This document shows positions 9,827 to 17,896 of a stretch of DNA of 64,000 bases, piece after piece. The notes under the pieces are model-generated. The model made no database searches. It saw only the letters and a program-made list of their open reading frames with translations, and had not been told where the DNA came from. The stretch spans positions 4,323,501-4,387,500 of the forward strand of contig NZ_OW485601.1 in NCBI RefSeq assembly GCF_937425535.1, written 5' to 3'. The stretch is from Rhodovastum atsumiense (GTDB taxonomy: Bacteria > Pseudomonadota > Alphaproteobacteria > Acetobacterales > Acetobacteraceae). Both the position numbers and the translations under genes were made by a program. The first letter of the stretch is position 1, and every line of letters begins with the position of its first letter.

Positions 9827-9977
9827 AGGCAAGGCAAGGGCTCTGCCCTTGACCCGGCAGGGGTCAGGGGACCCCTGCACCCCATGAGCGCTGCGCGGCA
9901 TGGAATGGGTTCCAAGGGCGCAGCCCTTGGTCGGTCCAGGGCAAAGCCCTGGTGGGGTGCGGGGCAACGCCCCGCCG
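9827..9977. repeat. Hairpin repeat copy 1 (modules X then Y)
   Basis: Fills the whole gap between convergent GGDEF-EAL and paoC genes. Module X (9827-9900) has the stems AAGGGC/GCCCTT and CAGGGGTC/ACCCCTG and ends in GCGCTGCGCGGCA. Module Y (9901-9976) has CCAAGGGC/GCCCTTGG, CCAGGGC/GCCCTGG and GGGGC/GCCCC. Homologous copies occur at 22336, 34870, 41010 and 52911. A bidirectional terminator role is inferred from its location. Confidence 0.85.
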
Positions 9978-12227
9978 CTACCGTGCCAATACCTTCTCCA
10001 GCGTAATCGGCAGGTCCCGCACGCGCACGCCGGTGGCGTTGAACACGGCGTTGGCGATGGCGGCGGCGGCGCCGACGATGCCGATCTCGCCGATGCCCTT
10101 GGCGCCGAGCGCGTTGACATGTTCGTCGTGTTCCTCGACGAACAGCGCCTCGATCACTGGTACGTCGGCGTTGGTCGGCACGTGGTATTCGCCAAGGTCA
10201 CGGTTGACCCATTGCCCCCAGCGCGGATCCAGCAGTGTTTCTTCCATCAGCGCCTGCCCGATGCCCATGGTGATGCCGCCGATGATCTGCGAGGTGGCGG
10301 TGCGCGGGTTGAGGATGCGTCCGGCGCCGTAGGCCCCGAGCATGCGCCGCACCCGCACTTCCCCGGTGTCTCCGTCCACGCCCACCTCGGCGAACTGAGC
10401 GCCGAAGGCGTGCATGGACCAGTGCTGTTGCGCCGTGTCGGGGTGATGGTCGTGGCTGACCGAAAGCCCCTCCGGCGCAGCGCGCGCCAGCAGCGTGGCC
10501 AGCGCCTCGCCGCGCGCGGGCGTGTCGCGATGGCTGATCCTGCCGTCGGCGAAGGCCAGCGCGTCGGAATTCAGCCCATGCAGGGGCGAGGCGGGGTCCT
10601 GCCGGGCCAGGTCGGCGAGTTGCGCACGCAGCGCAGTGGCGGCGCCGGCCAGCGCCGAGCCGGCACTGCTCGCGCCGAAGGAGCCGCCCGAGCCCATGGT
10701 CATCGGCAGGTCGCTATCGCCGAGCGCCACCTCCACCTGTCCGGGCGCGAGGCCCAGCGCCGCGGCGGCGAGCTGGCGCAGGATCGTATAGGTGCCGGTG
10801 CCGATATCCGTTGCTGCCAGCTCGACCTTTGCGGATCCGTCCGGATGCATGGTCAGCCGCGCCGAGGCCGGCATGTGCAGCACCGGATAGGTCGCCGAGG
10901 CCACGCCCAGCCCGACCCGCCAGCGTCCCTCGCGCCGGCTGCCGGGCGCGCCGCGGCGCTGCCAGCCGAAGCGCTCCGCCCCTTGTTGCAGGCACGCCCG
11001 CAAGGAACGGCTGGACCAGGGCAGGCCGCTCTCCGGGTCGTGGTCGGGTTCGTTGGCCAGGCGCAGCGCGATCGGGTCCATGTCCAGCGCGTGCGCGAGT
11101 TCGTCCATCGCGCTTTCCAGGGCGAAGCTGCCCGGCGCCTCGCCGGGGGCGCGCATCCAGGACGGCGTCGGCGTGTTCAGGCGCACGACGCGGTGCGTGG
11201 TCCGGCGATGCGGCGCCGCATACATGATGCGCGAGATCACGCCTGATTGCTCGACCATCTCGTCGTGGCGCGAGGTCTGCACCCAGGTGTCATGGGCGAT
11301 GGCGACGAGGTGCCCGTCGCGCTGCGCGCCGAGGCGCAGGCGCTGGCGGGTGGCGCTGCGATGACCGTGGCCGGTGAACACCTGCTGGCGGGTCAGCGCC
11401 ACCTTGCAGGGCCGGCCGCTGACGCGCGCGCCGATCGCGGCCAGCACCGCATGCGGATGGGCACCGTATTTCGACCCGAAGCCGCCGCCGATGAAGCGGC
11501 TGATCACCTGCACCCGGTCGGGCGGCAGTTTGAAGGTGGCGGCGAGCGCCTGCGCGCAGGCCCAGGGGCCCTGGTTGCAGTCCTGCACGATCAGCCGCCC
11601 GTCACGCCATTCCGCCACGGCGGCATGCGGCTCGATCGGGTTGTTGTGCTCGTAGGGGGTGGTGTAGGTGGTGTCCAGTTGCACCGGCGCGGCGGCGAAG
11701 GCGGTGACGAAATCGCCCTCCGCGGTGTCGGGCGGGGCGCCGCCATTGACCAGGTTCGGCCGGTAGGCGGAGGGGAGGGCGTCGGCAAAGGACAGTGCTG
11801 CGTCTGCGGGTTCGGCCTCGACGGTGACGAGGGCGGCGGCGGCGCGCGCGGCCTCGAAGCTTTCGGCCAGCACCAGCGCCACCGACTGGCCGTGGAACAG
11901 CACCTCGTCGCGATCGAGCACTGGCTTCGGCCCGATGAACTTGACCTGGATATCATCGGTTTCGACGAAGGGCGCCATGTCCGGAGCATTCGCGCGCGTC
12001 ACCACCGCGACCACGCCCGGGGCGCGCTCCGCCTCCCGCGTGTTGATGGCACGGATGCGGCCGGCGGGCAGGATGGTCAGCACCGGAAAGCCATGCAGCA
12101 GCCCGTGCGGATGGTGCTCGGCGGCGTAGCGGGCCTGGCCGGTGACCTTGGCGGGGCCGTCGGCGCGCGGCGCGGACAGGCCGACATGGCCGCCCCGATT
12201 CTCAGTGATGAAATCGGCGATCGGCAT
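9978..12227 (-). CDS. paoC: Aldehyde oxidoreductase, molybdenum cofactor-binding subunit (PaoC-like)
   Basis: A 749-residue xanthine-oxidase-family large subunit, the last gene of a three-gene operon. The N-terminal a/b-hammerhead domain (VTGQARYAAEHHP onward) is followed by the molybdopterin-binding domains, with SRFIGGGFGSKYG and GEAPGSFALESAMDEL loops. A C-terminal GIGEIGIVG carries the expected catalytic Glu at about residue 714. Family knowledge: PaoC-type subunits bind the Mo-molybdopterin-cytosine dinucleotide cofactor and hydroxylate aldehydes to acids, passing electrons to the Fe-S and FAD subunits. The closest pattern is PaoABC/YagTSR; other aldehyde or purine substrates cannot be excluded. 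Its 5' end lies 3 nt after paoB. No XdhC/PaoD-type cofactor chaperone gene is adjacent. Confidence 0.88.
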   Translation of the reverse strand: MPIADFITENRGGHVGLSAPRADGPAKVTGQARYAAEHHPHGLLHGFPVLTILPAGRIRAINTREAERAPGVVAVVTRANAPDMAPFVETDDIQVKFIGPKPVLDRDEVLFHGQSVALVLAESFEAARAAAALVTVEAEPADAALSFADALPSAYRPNLVNGGAPPDTAEGDFVTAFAAAPVQLDTTYTTPYEHNNPIEPHAAVAEWRDGRLIVQDCNQGPWACAQALAATFKLPPDRVQVISRFIGGGFGSKYGAHPHAVLAAIGARVSGRPCKVALTRQQVFTGHGHRSATRQRLRLGAQRDGHLVAIAHDTWVQTSRHDEMVEQSGVISRIMYAAPHRRTTHRVVRLNTPTPSWMRAPGEAPGSFALESAMDELAHALDMDPIALRLANEPDHDPESGLPWSSRSLRACLQQGAERFGWQRRGAPGSRREGRWRVGLGVASATYPVLHMPASARLTMHPDGSAKVELAATDIGTGTYTILRQLAAAALGLAPGQVEVALGDSDLPMTMGSGGSFGASSAGSALAGAATALRAQLADLARQDPASPLHGLNSDALAFADGRISHRDTPARGEALATLLARAAPEGLSVSHDHHPDTAQQHWSMHAFGAQFAEVGVDGDTGEVRVRRMLGAYGAGRILNPRTATSQIIGGITMGIGQALMEETLLDPRWGQWVNRDLGEYHVPTNADVPVIEALFVEEHDEHVNALGAKGIGEIGIVGAAAAIANAVFNATGVRVRDLPITLEKVLAR

Positions 12228-12230
12228 GGA

Positions 12231-13223
12231 TCAGGCCCCCTCGGGCTGGGCTGCAAGGCCGGTGAGCGTGGCGCGGATGGTGCGGCGCAGCAGCTCCGGC
12301 TTGAAGTCGTTGCCGCCCCAGCCGCGGGCGCCTTCCAGCGCGATGCCGGCGGCGTGGCGGAAATTCGCCGCGGTGGCCGGCTGGTCCTGCAAGGCCGCCT
12401 CGGCGTTGCGGAAGCGCCAGGGCTTGTGCGCGACCCCGCCGGCGGCGAGGCGGATGCTGCGCACCACGCCGTCGTCGAGGCCCAGCACGGCGGCGACCGA
12501 GACCAGCGCGAAGGCGTAGGAGGCGCGGTCGCGCACCTTGCGGTAGTGCATGCGTCCAGCCGGGGGCGGCGGCAGCAGGATCGCGGTGATCAGCTCGCCT
12601 GGCGCCAGGGTGGTTTCCAGATGCGGCGTGTCGCCCGGCATGCGGTAGAGCTGGTCCAGCGTCAGCGTCCGTGTCCCATCCGGCCCCTGCACGCGCACCG
12701 TCGCATCGAGCGCCTGCAGTGCCACCGCCATGTCGCTCGGATGCGTGGCGATGCAATGTTCGGTCGCGCCGAGGATGGCATGGCCGCGATTGTGCCCGCC
12801 GATGGCGCCGCAGCCGCTGCCGGGCGCGCGTTTGTTGCAGGGGCGGGCAGTGTCGTAGAAATACGCGCAGCGCGTCCGCTGCAGCAGGTTGCCGCCGGTG
12901 CTGGCCTTGTTGCGCAACTGGCCGGAGGCGCCCGCCACGATCGCCTCGGCCAGCACCGGATAGTCCCGCCGCACCCGCGCATGCGCGGCAAGCTCGGTGT
13001 TGGAGGCCAGCGAGCCGATGCAAAGGCCGCCCTCCGGGGTCGGGTCAATGCCATCGAGCGGCAGGCGGGAGATGTCGATCAGGTGCGCGGGCGTCTCCAC
13101 CTGCAGCTTCATCAGGTCGATCAGGTTGGTGCCGCCGGCGATGTAGCGGGCGCCCTGGGCGGTCGCGCAGGCGGCGATCGCCGCCGCGGGCGTGGCCGGG
13201 CGTTCGTAGGTGAAGGGCAGCAT
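12231..13223 (-). CDS. paoB: Aldehyde oxidoreductase, FAD-binding subunit (PaoB-like)
   Basis: A 330-residue FAD subunit of a molybdenum hydroxylase. FAD-binding signatures [13 protein letters not shown] (about 27-39) and [11 protein letters not shown] are present. A cysteine-bearing insertion follows ([14 protein letters not shown], then SGCGAIGG and a later EHC). This insertion is characteristic of PaoB, where it binds an extra [4Fe-4S] cluster not present in ordinary xanthine dehydrogenase FAD subunits. Spacing to the Fe-S gene upstream and the Mo gene downstream is 3 nt each, so the three are one translational unit. It relays electrons from the [2Fe-2S] subunit to the final acceptor. The cluster assignment rests on cysteine pattern alone. 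Confidence 0.9.
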   Translation of the reverse strand: MLPFTYERPATPAAAIAACATAQGARYIAGGTNLIDLMKLQVETPAHLIDISRLPLDGIDPTPEGGLCIGSLASNTELAAHARVRRDYPVLAEAIVAGASGQLRNKASTGGNLLQRTRCAYFYDTARPCNKRAPGSGCGAIGGHNRGHAILGATEHCIATHPSDMAVALQALDATVRVQGPDGTRTLTLDQLYRMPGDTPHLETTLAPGELITAILLPPPPAGRMHYRKVRDRASYAFALVSVAAVLGLDDGVVRSIRLAAGGVAHKPWRFRNAEAALQDQPATAANFRHAAGIALEGARGWGGNDFKPELLRRTIRATLTGLAAQPEGA

Positions 13224-13226
13224 GGC

Positions 13227-13775
13227 TCAGCGTGTCCCGGCGACGGCGCGGATGGCGGAGACGATGTGCGGATAGGCGCCGCAGCGGCAGAGATTGCCGC
13301 TCATGCGCTCGCGGATCTCAGCCTCGTCCGGTGTCGGCGCGGCGGCGATGTCGGCGGCGGCGTGGCTGGGCACGCCGGCGCGCAGCTCGGCCAGCATGCC
13401 CAGCGCCGAACAAAGCTGGCCGGGCGTGCAGTAGCCGCACTGGAAGGCGTCGTGGTCGATGAAGGCCTGCTGCAGCGGATGCAACGCGGTCGGCCCGCCC
13501 AGGCCCTCGACCGTGGTGATGCGCTCGCCCGCGTGCATGACGGCAAGGGCGAGGCAGGCATTGATGCGCGTGCCTTCGACCAGCACGGTGCAGGCGCCGC
13601 ACTGGCCGTGGTCGCAGCCCTTCTTGGTGCCGTCGAGATGCAACTGCTCGCGCAAGGCGTCCAGCAGGGTGGTGCGCGTGTCCAGCACCAGCCGGTGATC
13701 CTGGCCGTTGATGGACAGTGTAACCGGTATCATCACCGGGGCGAGCCGGTCGGGGGCTGTGGTGGTCTCCGGCAT
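13227..13775 (-). CDS. paoA: Aldehyde oxidoreductase, [2Fe-2S] subunit (PaoA-like)
   Basis: A 182-residue small subunit with two [2Fe-2S] centres: a plant-ferredoxin-type loop (GCDHGQCGACTVL and a later NACLAL) and a helical domain with CGYCTPGQ and NLCRCGAY. First gene of the operon. The start at 13775 is preceded by GGAGGAGA at about 10 nt; a longer reading starts at 13847. Unlike E. coli PaoA, whose precursor has a twin-arginine signal, the N-terminus here (MPETTTAPDR) has no RR motif or hydrophobic segment. The complex is therefore predicted to stay in the cytoplasm. Electrons from the Mo site pass through these clusters to FAD. Confidence 0.92.
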   Translation of the reverse strand: MPETTTAPDRLAPVMIPVTLSINGQDHRLVLDTRTTLLDALREQLHLDGTKKGCDHGQCGACTVLVEGTRINACLALAVMHAGERITTVEGLGGPTALHPLQQAFIDHDAFQCGYCTPGQLCSALGMLAELRAGVPSHAAADIAAAPTPDEAEIRERMSGNLCRCGAYPHIVSAIRAVAGTR

Positions 13776-14078
13776 GGGGGCTGGTCTCCTCCGGGCGGTG
13801 CGCGGCGTGTCGCGACCGGGACGTATTGGCACCACGGCGCATGACACCGGCGATGGTTCCGGCGGACGGGGTCACGCTGCCGGGAGGAAAAGGCAGCCGG
13901 CCGGGCCAGGGCAGGGAGGCTCGTACGTCGGGCCACCTATCCAGGAGAGCGAAGACCTCGTTATGATCGGCACCTGGCTTTGCCCCCGTCATCGAGGTTC
14001 CGGATCCCATCGTGTCAGTTCTGCAGCAATGAACCTTCGACGGAACGGCAAGGATGGTGCAGGAGAAAAAGGCACGGC
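13776..14078. promoter_or_regulatory. Divergent intergenic region, paoA / UbiC-like gene
   Basis: About 300 bases separating divergent genes. The sequence is GC-rich and contains no clear gene. The paoA ribosome site lies at its left end and the AGGAGA of the plus-strand gene at its right end. No convincing operator or sigma-54 site could be picked out by eye. Confidence 0.35.
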
Positions 14079-14771
14079 ATGCATTTCCCTCACTTGCGCA
14101 AGGCTGCCGGCGTGGCACTCCTGATGGTCACCGCTGCGGCGCCGAATGATGCGGTCTGCAAGGAAAATGTCGCGTGGCCGGATACGTTCGTGGCGCGGCT
14201 GGAGGCCCTGGCGGTGCTGCAGACCCTGAATGCCGATCTGCTCAGCCACGACAGTGCAACCCTTACTCTCGAGCGTTGGTGCCGGACCCATCGGCTCGCC
14301 TCCCCGGCCCGCATCGTCGCCGAGCGCGTGCGGGATGTGGAGAAGACGCCGGACGAGGAACAGCGACGGCTGCTGAACGTGGCGGATGCCGACACTGTCC
14401 GCTATCGGCATGTCCGGCTGCGCTGCGGCGATCACATCCTCTCCGAGGCTGATAATTGGTACGTGCCGGGCAGGCTCACCGCCGAGATGAACCGGCGCCT
14501 GGAGACCACCGACGAGGCATTCGGCCATGTGGTGCAGCCACTGCACTTCCAGCGCCGGACGCTCTCGGCGGACCTGCTGTGGCGGCCTCTTCCGGAGGGA
14601 TGGGACATGGCGATCCCCGAAGGAGGGCAGGCCCCTGCGACTCTCCAGATCCCGGGACAGATCCTGCGGCACAGGGCCGTGCTGGTCCTGCCGGACGGCA
14701 TGCCCTTCAGCCAGGTCGTCGAGACCTACACCGCGGCAATCCTTGCGTTCGGTCCTCCCCCGTCCAGGTGA
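14079..14771 (+). CDS. Exported UbiC/chorismate-lyase-like protein
   Basis: A 230-residue protein beginning with a probable Sec signal (HLRKAAGVALLMVTAAAPN). The middle has VRYRHVRLRCGDHILSEADN and WYVPGRLTAEMNRRLETTDE, a pattern resembling the chorismate lyase (UbiC) fold, where the Arg, Gly and acidic residues line the ligand pocket. A secreted relative could not act in ubiquinone synthesis, which is cytoplasmic, so a different ligand-binding or lyase role is more likely. I recognise the fold only tentatively. AGGAGA lies 12 nt before the start; an upstream in-frame ATG at 13980 would bury the signal peptide. Its stop abuts the stop of the convergent exonuclease gene. Confidence 0.7.
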   Translation: MHFPHLRKAAGVALLMVTAAAPNDAVCKENVAWPDTFVARLEALAVLQTLNADLLSHDSATLTLERWCRTHRLASPARIVAERVRDVEKTPDEEQRRLLNVADADTVRYRHVRLRCGDHILSEADNWYVPGRLTAEMNRRLETTDEAFGHVVQPLHFQRRTLSADLLWRPLPEGWDMAIPEGGQAPATLQIPGQILRHRAVLVLPDGMPFSQVVETYTAAILAFGPPPSR

Positions 14772-15362
14772 TCACGCGTCGCGACCGGCATGCGCCAGCG
14801 CCAGCCGGCGGATTTCCCGCCACGTCCAGGCCAGCCCCTCGGCATCCGCAAGGGCCCGGTGCCGGATCCGCGGCCGGCGGGACTCCGCTTCCTCTGCCTC
14901 GGCAATGAGGCGGGCGGCGACGGCGCGGATCTCTGCCTCGGCCGCCGCGCGGTCGGCGGCGTCGTCCGGGGGCAAGGCCGCCAGCAGCGGCAGGCAGGCG
15001 ATCACGTAGGCGTGGTGCACGTCGCGGATGGCAACGCAGCCAGGAGGGTAGCCGCATCTGACCAGCAGCACGTCCAGCCATCTGCCGTCGAAGGGGGGCG
15101 CGTCGCTGTAGACGGTCACCTCCGGCTGCCCGAGGACCTCGACGGCGCGACGGGCCACGTCCTGGGGCGGCCTGCCCTCGGTGCGCAATTGCCGCCGCGA
15201 GAGTCCATGCACGTACTCGGACGCGACAGACCAGTCCTTCCAGGCGCGCGGCGGCTTGATGAGATGCGATTCCCCCCTGCCGTCGACCCCGCACCAGCCA
15301 AGCTCGATCGGATGGCTGTCGGCGTTCAGGGACGAAGCCTCGATGTCGATGAACAGGATCAC
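14772..15362 (-). CDS. DEDD-family 3'-5' exonuclease-like protein
   Basis: A 196-residue protein with a DnaQ-like exonuclease pattern. Motif I FIDIEASSL holds the metal-binding Asp and Glu at residues 6 and 8, an HPIELGW strand follows, and the C-terminal motif RHRALADAEGL gives the His and Asp of the DEDDh type. Expected role: hydrolysis of nucleotides from 3' ends of DNA or RNA. It starts with GTG at 15362, which overlaps the TGA stop of the upstream AAA+ protease gene (GTGA). The two proteins are therefore translationally coupled and probably made together. Similar small exonucleases are often annotated only as hypothetical; the nucleic acid target is unknown. Confidence 0.85.
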   Translation of the reverse strand: MILFIDIEASSLNADSHPIELGWCGVDGRGESHLIKPPRAWKDWSVASEYVHGLSRRQLRTEGRPPQDVARRAVEVLGQPEVTVYSDAPPFDGRWLDVLLVRCGYPPGCVAIRDVHHAYVIACLPLLAALPPDDAADRAAAEAEIRAVAARLIAEAEEAESRRPRIRHRALADAEGLAWTWREIRRLALAHAGRDA

Positions 15363-17527
15363 GAGGCGTTCCCCGTCCCCCGCTGCTCCGGGCTGACGCA
15401 CGGCGGCAGGGGGCACTGAGGGGGGTGAAGCTCGGGGAGGCCGACAGGACGAAACGCCGCACGCTCGCTGTCGGTGCCCTGGGGTTTCCGCGCCGCGGCG
15501 ATGATGGACGTGACCTCGGCGCCGGAGAGCGTCTCGCGGTCGATGAGCGCCGCGGCCACGGCTTCCAGTTCGGCCCGGTGCCGTGCCAGCATCGTCCGGG
15601 CATCCGCCAGCGCGCTGCGCAGCCGCTGTTCCAGCCGTTCGGCGGCATCGTGGTGGAAGGCGAGCAATGAGGCCAGTTCCCGTGGCTCGGGGTCGCCGCG
15701 CCACACCAGCGTCTCGCCCAGGCCCAGCGAGAATTCCAGCGCCGCCGCCAGGGATGTCGCCGCGGCGAGGTCGGACCCGGCCGGCCCGCCGCTGCCCGAG
15801 CTGGGCTCGCCGAGCACCAGTTCCTCGGCCGCGCGGCCGGCCAGGAGTTCCATGATCACCGCCTCGATCTCGCCGCGCGTGGCCGGTGCGCGGTCACGTT
15901 GCACGGCGACGCCGCCGCTGGTGCCGCCGTTGCGGCGGACGGTGGCCGACACCACGCTGCCCGAGCGCAGCACGCAGGCGGCCACGGCGTGCCCGGCCTC
16001 GTGGAAGGCGACGCGGCGCAGCACCGCGGGCGGATGCCGCCCGGCGCCATCGCGGATTTCCGTGATGACGTCTTCGACTTCGACCGGCCGCCCCGCCTGC
16101 CGCGCCCGGCGGCGCGCGCCACGGGCCCAGCGCTCGCAATCGGCGCCCGAGCCGCCGAGCGCGGCACTGGCGGCCGGTTGCAGCGCGGCGGGCGTCAGCC
16201 CCGGCAGGTGCGCCGCCAGGATGCGCGCCAGCTGGGCCGCGTCCGGCAGGCGCAGCACCAGCTCGCGGTCGAGCCGGCCGGCGCGGCGCAGCGCCGGGTC
16301 GATGTCGTCGGGGAAGTTGGTCGCGGCGATGACGATGATGCCCTCGCGGCCACCGATGCCGTCCATCTCCGCGAGCAGGGCGTTGTTGATGGAACGGAAC
16401 CAGGATTCGTTGTGCCCCGCCTTGCCGCGCCCCATGATCGAGTCCAGTTCCTCGATGAACAGGATGCAGGGCGCGCAGGCCCGCGCGTCGGCGAAGGTGC
16501 GGCGGAGGCGGGGGATGATCTCCGTGTAGCGCCCGGTGCCGTCCTGTCCCGATTCCCAGAGTGCATAGCTGCCGACAACGAGCGGCACGCCGGCGCTGGC
16601 GGCGAGGGCCTGGGCGAAGGTGGTCTTGCCGCAGCCGGGCGGCCCCGACAGCAGTGCGCCGCGGTCGACCTCGGACCACGGCAACAGGCCGTGGCGGAAG
16701 GCGTCGAGCTCCGTGACCATGCGCCGCGCCACGGCTTCGACCTCGGGCGCCAAAGGCAGGGTGTCCAATGTCCAGCGCGGCGCGGGCGGCGGCGCCGGGC
16801 GCGCGGCGACGACGAGGCGGGCGAGGCGGTCGAGATACTCCCGCGCCGACTGCGACGGCCGGCAGGCGAGCTGCAGCATCTCTGGCTTCACCTCGGCCGC
16901 CACGGCCTCGTCCGGTTGCGGGGCAGGCTCCCCGCAGAGGCGCACGGCCACCTGCCGCAGAATGTCCGCGTCGGGCGGCGGGATTTCGACGATGCGGTCG
17001 GCCGCCTGCACCAGCGCCGGCGGCAGCCAGGCAAGGTCGGGGCTCACGCCGAGCGCGCCGTGTCCGCGCCAGATCCGCTTTGCCAGCGCTTCCTCGTCGT
17101 CCTCGAAACGGCGGCGGCCCGAGGTCGTGGCCGGAGCAGGGGCTTCCGTGCGGATGCATTCGTGCAGCCGCCCCCCGCGCCCGGTGATGGCGGATTTGCT
17201 GTGCCCGAGCACGAAACGCCGCCAGCCCCAGGCGATCTGCGCGGGCCAGAAGGCGGGAACCCGCAGCACGACCACCGCCCCGGGCTGCGTCGCCGCCTGT
17301 TCCAGGGCCGGGGCCCCGGCTGCCAGGGCGCGTCGCAGCATGGCCTCGACGGCGATTTCGACGGGATCGATCTCGGATGTCGGCTCGCGCTCTTCGATAT
17401 CCTCGCGCACGGTCTCGGCCTCCCGGACCGCGATGTCGCAGTCCATCCAGTCGTCGTCAGCGGATTCGGGGGAGTCAGCGGGAGACGTGTTCTCGGACAC
17501 AGGGGACCTCGGCCAGCAGGCAGGCAT
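15359..17527 (-). CDS. Soluble FtsH-like AAA+ ATPase with M41-type peptidase motif
   Basis: A 722-residue protein. Residues 1-260 are family-specific and acidic at the start. The AAA+ module has Walker A GPPGCGKT with Lys at about 301, a Walker B-like stretch ILFIEELDSI (the usual Asp is Glu, the catalytic Glu is kept) and a second-region-of-homology AALRRAGRLDREL-like segment. The peptidase part has HEAGH at 509-513 and a likely third zinc ligand Asp at about 586 (GSDLAAAT), as in FtsH. Unlike FtsH there is no N-terminal membrane anchor, so it should be cytosolic. It is coupled by a 4-nt overlap to the exonuclease gene. The start at 17527 has no clear ribosome site; see the overlapping small frame at 17475-17597. 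Substrates are unknown. Confidence 0.88.
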   Translation of the reverse strand: MPACWPRSPVSENTSPADSPESADDDWMDCDIAVREAETVREDIEEREPTSEIDPVEIAVEAMLRRALAAGAPALEQAATQPGAVVVLRVPAFWPAQIAWGWRRFVLGHSKSAITGRGGRLHECIRTEAPAPATTSGRRRFEDDEEALAKRIWRGHGALGVSPDLAWLPPALVQAADRIVEIPPPDADILRQVAVRLCGEPAPQPDEAVAAEVKPEMLQLACRPSQSAREYLDRLARLVVAARPAPPPAPRWTLDTLPLAPEVEAVARRMVTELDAFRHGLLPWSEVDRGALLSGPPGCGKTTFAQALAASAGVPLVVGSYALWESGQDGTGRYTEIIPRLRRTFADARACAPCILFIEELDSIMGRGKAGHNESWFRSINNALLAEMDGIGGREGIIVIAATNFPDDIDPALRRAGRLDRELVLRLPDAAQLARILAAHLPGLTPAALQPAASAALGGSGADCERWARGARRRARQAGRPVEVEDVITEIRDGAGRHPPAVLRRVAFHEAGHAVAACVLRSGSVVSATVRRNGGTSGGVAVQRDRAPATRGEIEAVIMELLAGRAAEELVLGEPSSGSGGPAGSDLAAATSLAAALEFSLGLGETLVWRGDPEPRELASLLAFHHDAAERLEQRLRSALADARTMLARHRAELEAVAAALIDRETLSGAEVTSIIAAARKPQGTDSERAAFRPVGLPELHPPQCPLPPCVSPEQRGTGNAS

Positions 17528-17597
17528 GCGGGAACGGCGACGGCATCATGGCCGCCCGTATCCGCTGCGCTTTGCTGGCGAAGGTCCGATTGAGCAC
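17475..17597 (-). CDS. Possible 40-residue leader ORF overlapping the AAA+ protease start
   Basis: A GTG at 17597 follows AGGAG with 6-nt spacing, the best ribosome site in this region. It opens a 40-codon frame (beginning VLNRTFASKAQRIRAAMMPS) that ends at 17475, inside and out of frame with the AAA+ protease gene, whose own ATG at 17527 lacks a ribosome site. It may be a leader peptide that delivers ribosomes to the protease start. Alternatively it is the genuine N-terminus joined by a frameshift or sequencing error. Expression is not demonstrated. Confidence 0.35.
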   Translation of the reverse strand: MLNRTFASKAQRIRAAMMPSPFPHACLLAEVPCVREHVSR

Positions 17598-17896
17598 GGG
17601 GCTCTCCTGAGAAGGGCGCAGCGTATATCTCAGGAAATGCCGGATTGCAAGCATTGTCGCACCGGCTGTTCCGGTCCCGCATGGTTGCCTGGAGCGATTT
17701 TGCCTGGCGATGGTTCAACCCATAACCGTTGCGGGGGCCGATATCGGGGGAGACGCCGACGATGGCTGGAAAGCCGGGCGGTGGGATCGTATCGTCCGAG
17801 AGGGTGGGTGGGCACCCGCCGGCGAGGTCCGCCCCTGCCGCGAAAGGCAGGGCGGGTTGTTCGCCCGGTACATCGGGAGAGGCGCGGAGCGGGACG
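17598..17896. promoter_or_regulatory. Divergent region with possible structured leader
   Basis: The gap between the divergent AAA+ protease and serine hydrolase genes holds promoters for both. Its right half (17735-17890) is rich in self-complementary segments: CCGATATCGG, GGGTGGG/CCCGCC and a hairpin CCCTGCC-GCGAAA-GGCAGGG (17833-17852). This suggests a structured 5' untranslated region ahead of the hydrolase. I do not recognise a known riboswitch class. Confidence 0.35.

Noticed and set aside
4305-10120. Two minus-strand open frames of about 960-970 codons opposite the kinase and the GGDEF-EAL gene
   Set aside because: They are shadows of recognised plus-strand genes, with low-complexity translations and no family match.
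11247-13844. An 865-codon plus-strand frame antisense to paoABC
   Set aside because: The three minus-strand subunits have clear cofactor motifs, tight spacing and a ribosome site; the antisense frame has none.
13968-13985. Possible sigma-54 site CGGCACCTGGCTTTGC upstream of the UbiC-like gene
   Set aside because: The spacing between GG and GC is one base too long and the first base is wrong, which sigma-54 promoters rarely tolerate.
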